Positions 62,757 through 64,000 of a stretch of DNA of 64,000 bases are shown in pieces. Source of the DNA: Chryseosolibacter sp036402115 (GTDB taxonomy: Bacteria > Bacteroidota > Bacteroidia > Cytophagales > Cyclobacteriaceae); NCBI GenBank assembly GCA_036402115.1, contig DASWTM010000297.1, positions 1-64,000 on the forward strand, given 5' to 3'. The notes below the pieces were generated by a model. It saw only the letters and a list, made by a program, of their open reading frames with translations, was not told the DNA's origin and did not search any database. Numbering within the stretch: position 1 is the first letter of the stretch; the number at the start of each line of letters is the position of its first letter. Both the position numbers and the translations under genes were made by a program.

Positions 62757-63647
62757 ATGAAAATACCCAAATTAACCTTAGTCCTTACATTACTAATGCT
62801 AGCCGCGGCCTTCGCCTGTGAATCAGTGGAGGATGTAAGACAGTACGCAGCAATTGAGACTTATCCGACAGACACCGTGCTGGCTATGGTGCCTGTGAAA
62901 AAAGCTTTAATCGTTATTGCTCACGATGACGATATGTGCGCAATTGCAGGAACAGCTTCACTGCTCAATAAAAGCAATTGGGAAGTCGGAGTCTTGAGCC
63001 TTTACCGAACATCGGAACGAAATGCTGCACATATTGAGGCGTGCCGTAACATCTTAGATACGGTGATGTTCGTTGATTTAAAGCCGGAGCAGATCAGAAA
63101 CGATCGTGAAGAGAATAGAAAAGGCTACTATGCTGTCCCTAGAGATAGTCTTAATATCATTTTTAACAGACAGCTCATGGAAGACGAATACCTCAGGAAA
63201 ATCAGGGAATTTCATCCTTCTGTTATTTTTACACTTGACAACGAAATGGGTGGATACGGTCATCCAGAGCATGTGCTGGTTAGCCAAATCGTGGTAGACT
63301 TAGCAGCCGAAAAACAGATACAGCCTTTTTATATCTATCAAAGTGTGTACACCGATCATATGGAAAATTCAATCATGAAAAGACACGCAGCCAGAATGAA
63401 AAGCTGGGGATTTCCGGGTGACGAGTGGGATCAGGCAAAGCAGATTTATGGTGTAAAAGGCATGCCGGAGCCAACGGTTCAAATTAATATCCAAAGCGCT
63501 GCAAAAGAGAAAATGGCTTATCTGCGTTCCTATGAAGAAAGGGAGCGAAAGACGCTGGGCTTCTTTATACCGGAATTTGAGAAGTACGATGCAGAAGAAT
63601 ACTTTCAAATATTTGACCGGGAGTTTTTTAGGGTGATAAAAAACTAA
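62757..63647 (+). CDS. PIG-L family deacetylase-like exported protein
   Basis: 296 residues with a signal peptide or lipoprotein signal (MKIPKLTLVLTLLMLAAAFAC). The PIG-L metal motif, normally AHPDDE, appears as AHDDDM (His56, Asp58, Asp59 kept; Glu replaced by Met60), and the second motif as YGHPEHVLV. These enzymes are zinc-dependent N-deacetylases of amino sugars. The loss of the Glu next to the catalytic Asp is unusual and activity is uncertain. It is transcribed separately from the operon before it, which ends in a strong terminator. Confidence 0.84.
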   Translation: MKIPKLTLVLTLLMLAAAFACESVEDVRQYAAIETYPTDTVLAMVPVKKALIVIAHDDDMCAIAGTASLLNKSNWEVGVLSLYRTSERNAAHIEACRNILDTVMFVDLKPEQIRNDREENRKGYYAVPRDSLNIIFNRQLMEDEYLRKIREFHPSVIFTLDNEMGGYGHPEHVLVSQIVVDLAAEKQIQPFYIYQSVYTDHMENSIMKRHAARMKSWGFPGDEWDQAKQIYGVKGMPEPTVQINIQSAAKEKMAYLRSYEERERKTLGFFIPEFEKYDAEEYFQIFDREFFRVIKN

Positions 63648-63693
63648 GAGCTGCTTTTTCTACAGCGTTGGCGCCAGATATCCTAATCCATGG

Positions 63694-63820
63694 GCCCAAA
63701 CTCGATGTTGAAAGTTCAATGCTGTTTAGGTGGCATCATATGCTGATTTCAGCGTAGCGATAGAACGAAATAGAAGTGATGCTCGCTGCTTTGACGCTGC
63801 AGGATAAAGTTTGGGCTTTT
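63694..63820 (+). ncRNA. Candidate structured leader or small RNA
   Basis: gcccaaact (63694-63702) and agtttgggc (63808-63816) are exact 9-bp complements enclosing about 105 bases, followed by TTTT. Inner sequences can also pair (gtagcga with tcgctgc, one G-T). It lies between the PIG-L gene and the start of the partial gene at 63872. It fits either a leader with a closing stem or a stand-alone RNA with an end stem; no known family recognised. Confidence 0.35.
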
Positions 63821-63871
63821 AACTACCTTCTTCCATCGCGTAAATTATAACATTTGAAGAAATACCTTCGA

Positions 63872-64000
63872 ATGAATAATCGCTATCCTCGTGTTTTTGG
63901 AACAACTCTTCTTTTTTTCATCGTCTGCAGTCTTCCAACTGCTGTGTCTGGACAGCAGTACCTCCTGAGCGCCTCAGGAGGTGCATTTACGCCCCTTGCT
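63872..64000 (+). CDS. Start of an exported protein, cut by the window end
   Basis: 43 codons from ATG 63872 run off the window. The N-terminus (MNNRYPRVFGTTLLFFIVCS...) is a signal peptide with likely cleavage near AVSG-QQ. The mature start YLLSASGGAFTPLA is common in Bacteroidota secreted proteins with beta-sandwich or choice-of-anchor domains, but no function can be assigned from so little. Confidence 0.65.
   Translation, partial: MNNRYPRVFGTTLLFFIVCSLPTAVSGQQYLLSASGGAFTPLA

Overview
The window looks like chromosomal DNA from a free-living member of the Bacteroidota, most likely of the Cytophagales type. The evidence is a giant secreted protein ending in a type IX secretion (Por/T9SS) sorting domain, a TPR-containing LytS-type kinase with a LytTR regulator, PorT-like outer-membrane barrels, poor Shine-Dalgarno sites, and a clear TTG-N19-TAnnTTTG promoter before the cold-shock gene. 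No tRNA, rRNA, CRISPR array, prophage or transposase gene was seen. Exact genus cannot be given from sequence reading alone.

Layout. Positions 1-12 kb hold housekeeping and accessory enzymes: an ammonium channel, a Bcr-type exporter, a large acyl-CoA dehydrogenase/oxidase, a DUF2911 protein, a response regulator with a PAS histidine kinase, a zinc-less Fpg/Nei glycosylase, a small lysine-rich DUF6496 protein, and two divergent DadA-like flavoproteins, one carrying a Rieske domain. From 12 to 24 kb there is an ECF sigma factor overlapping a membrane protein with a C-terminal barrel, a 2347-residue secreted esterase-like multidomain protein, an LA_2272-type repeat protein and a PhoD-like lipoprotein. 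From 24 to 32 kb lie a Tat-exported NIF3-like protein, an alpha/beta hydrolase, two KGG stress proteins, a LytS/LytTR pair and a von Willebrand A protein.

From 32 to 48 kb is an alpha-glucan region: GH57, glycogen-synthase-like GT, 4-alpha-glucanotransferase (malQ), debranching enzyme (glgX), a second GH57, and treZ/treY, which convert maltodextrin to trehalose. OsmC, cold-shock and universal-stress genes sit inside it. A second sugar operon at 57.7-62.6 kb encodes a ROK glucokinase, a PfkB kinase, beta-phosphoglucomutase and a GH65 phosphorylase; together these would convert maltose (or trehalose) and phosphate to glucose 6-phosphate. Between them are an ABC-F protein, a GMC dehydrogenase with its gamma-type subunit, glpD and a DUF3179 membrane protein.

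The least explained signal is intergenic. At roughly fifteen places the DNA between genes consists of degenerate tandem arrays with a period of exactly 7 (sometimes 8) bases. The 7-base word differs from place to place, and in at least six places a reverse-complement array follows after a short spacer, giving a hairpin that could pair in several registers. Most lie just after stop codons. Two REP-like palindromic elements (31.6 and 31.8 kb) and a tandem 150-bp repeat (37.8-38.1 kb) add to this. Other points worth checking are a GH57 paralogue with Asn at the predicted nucleophile, and the sigma-linked membrane/barrel fusion.
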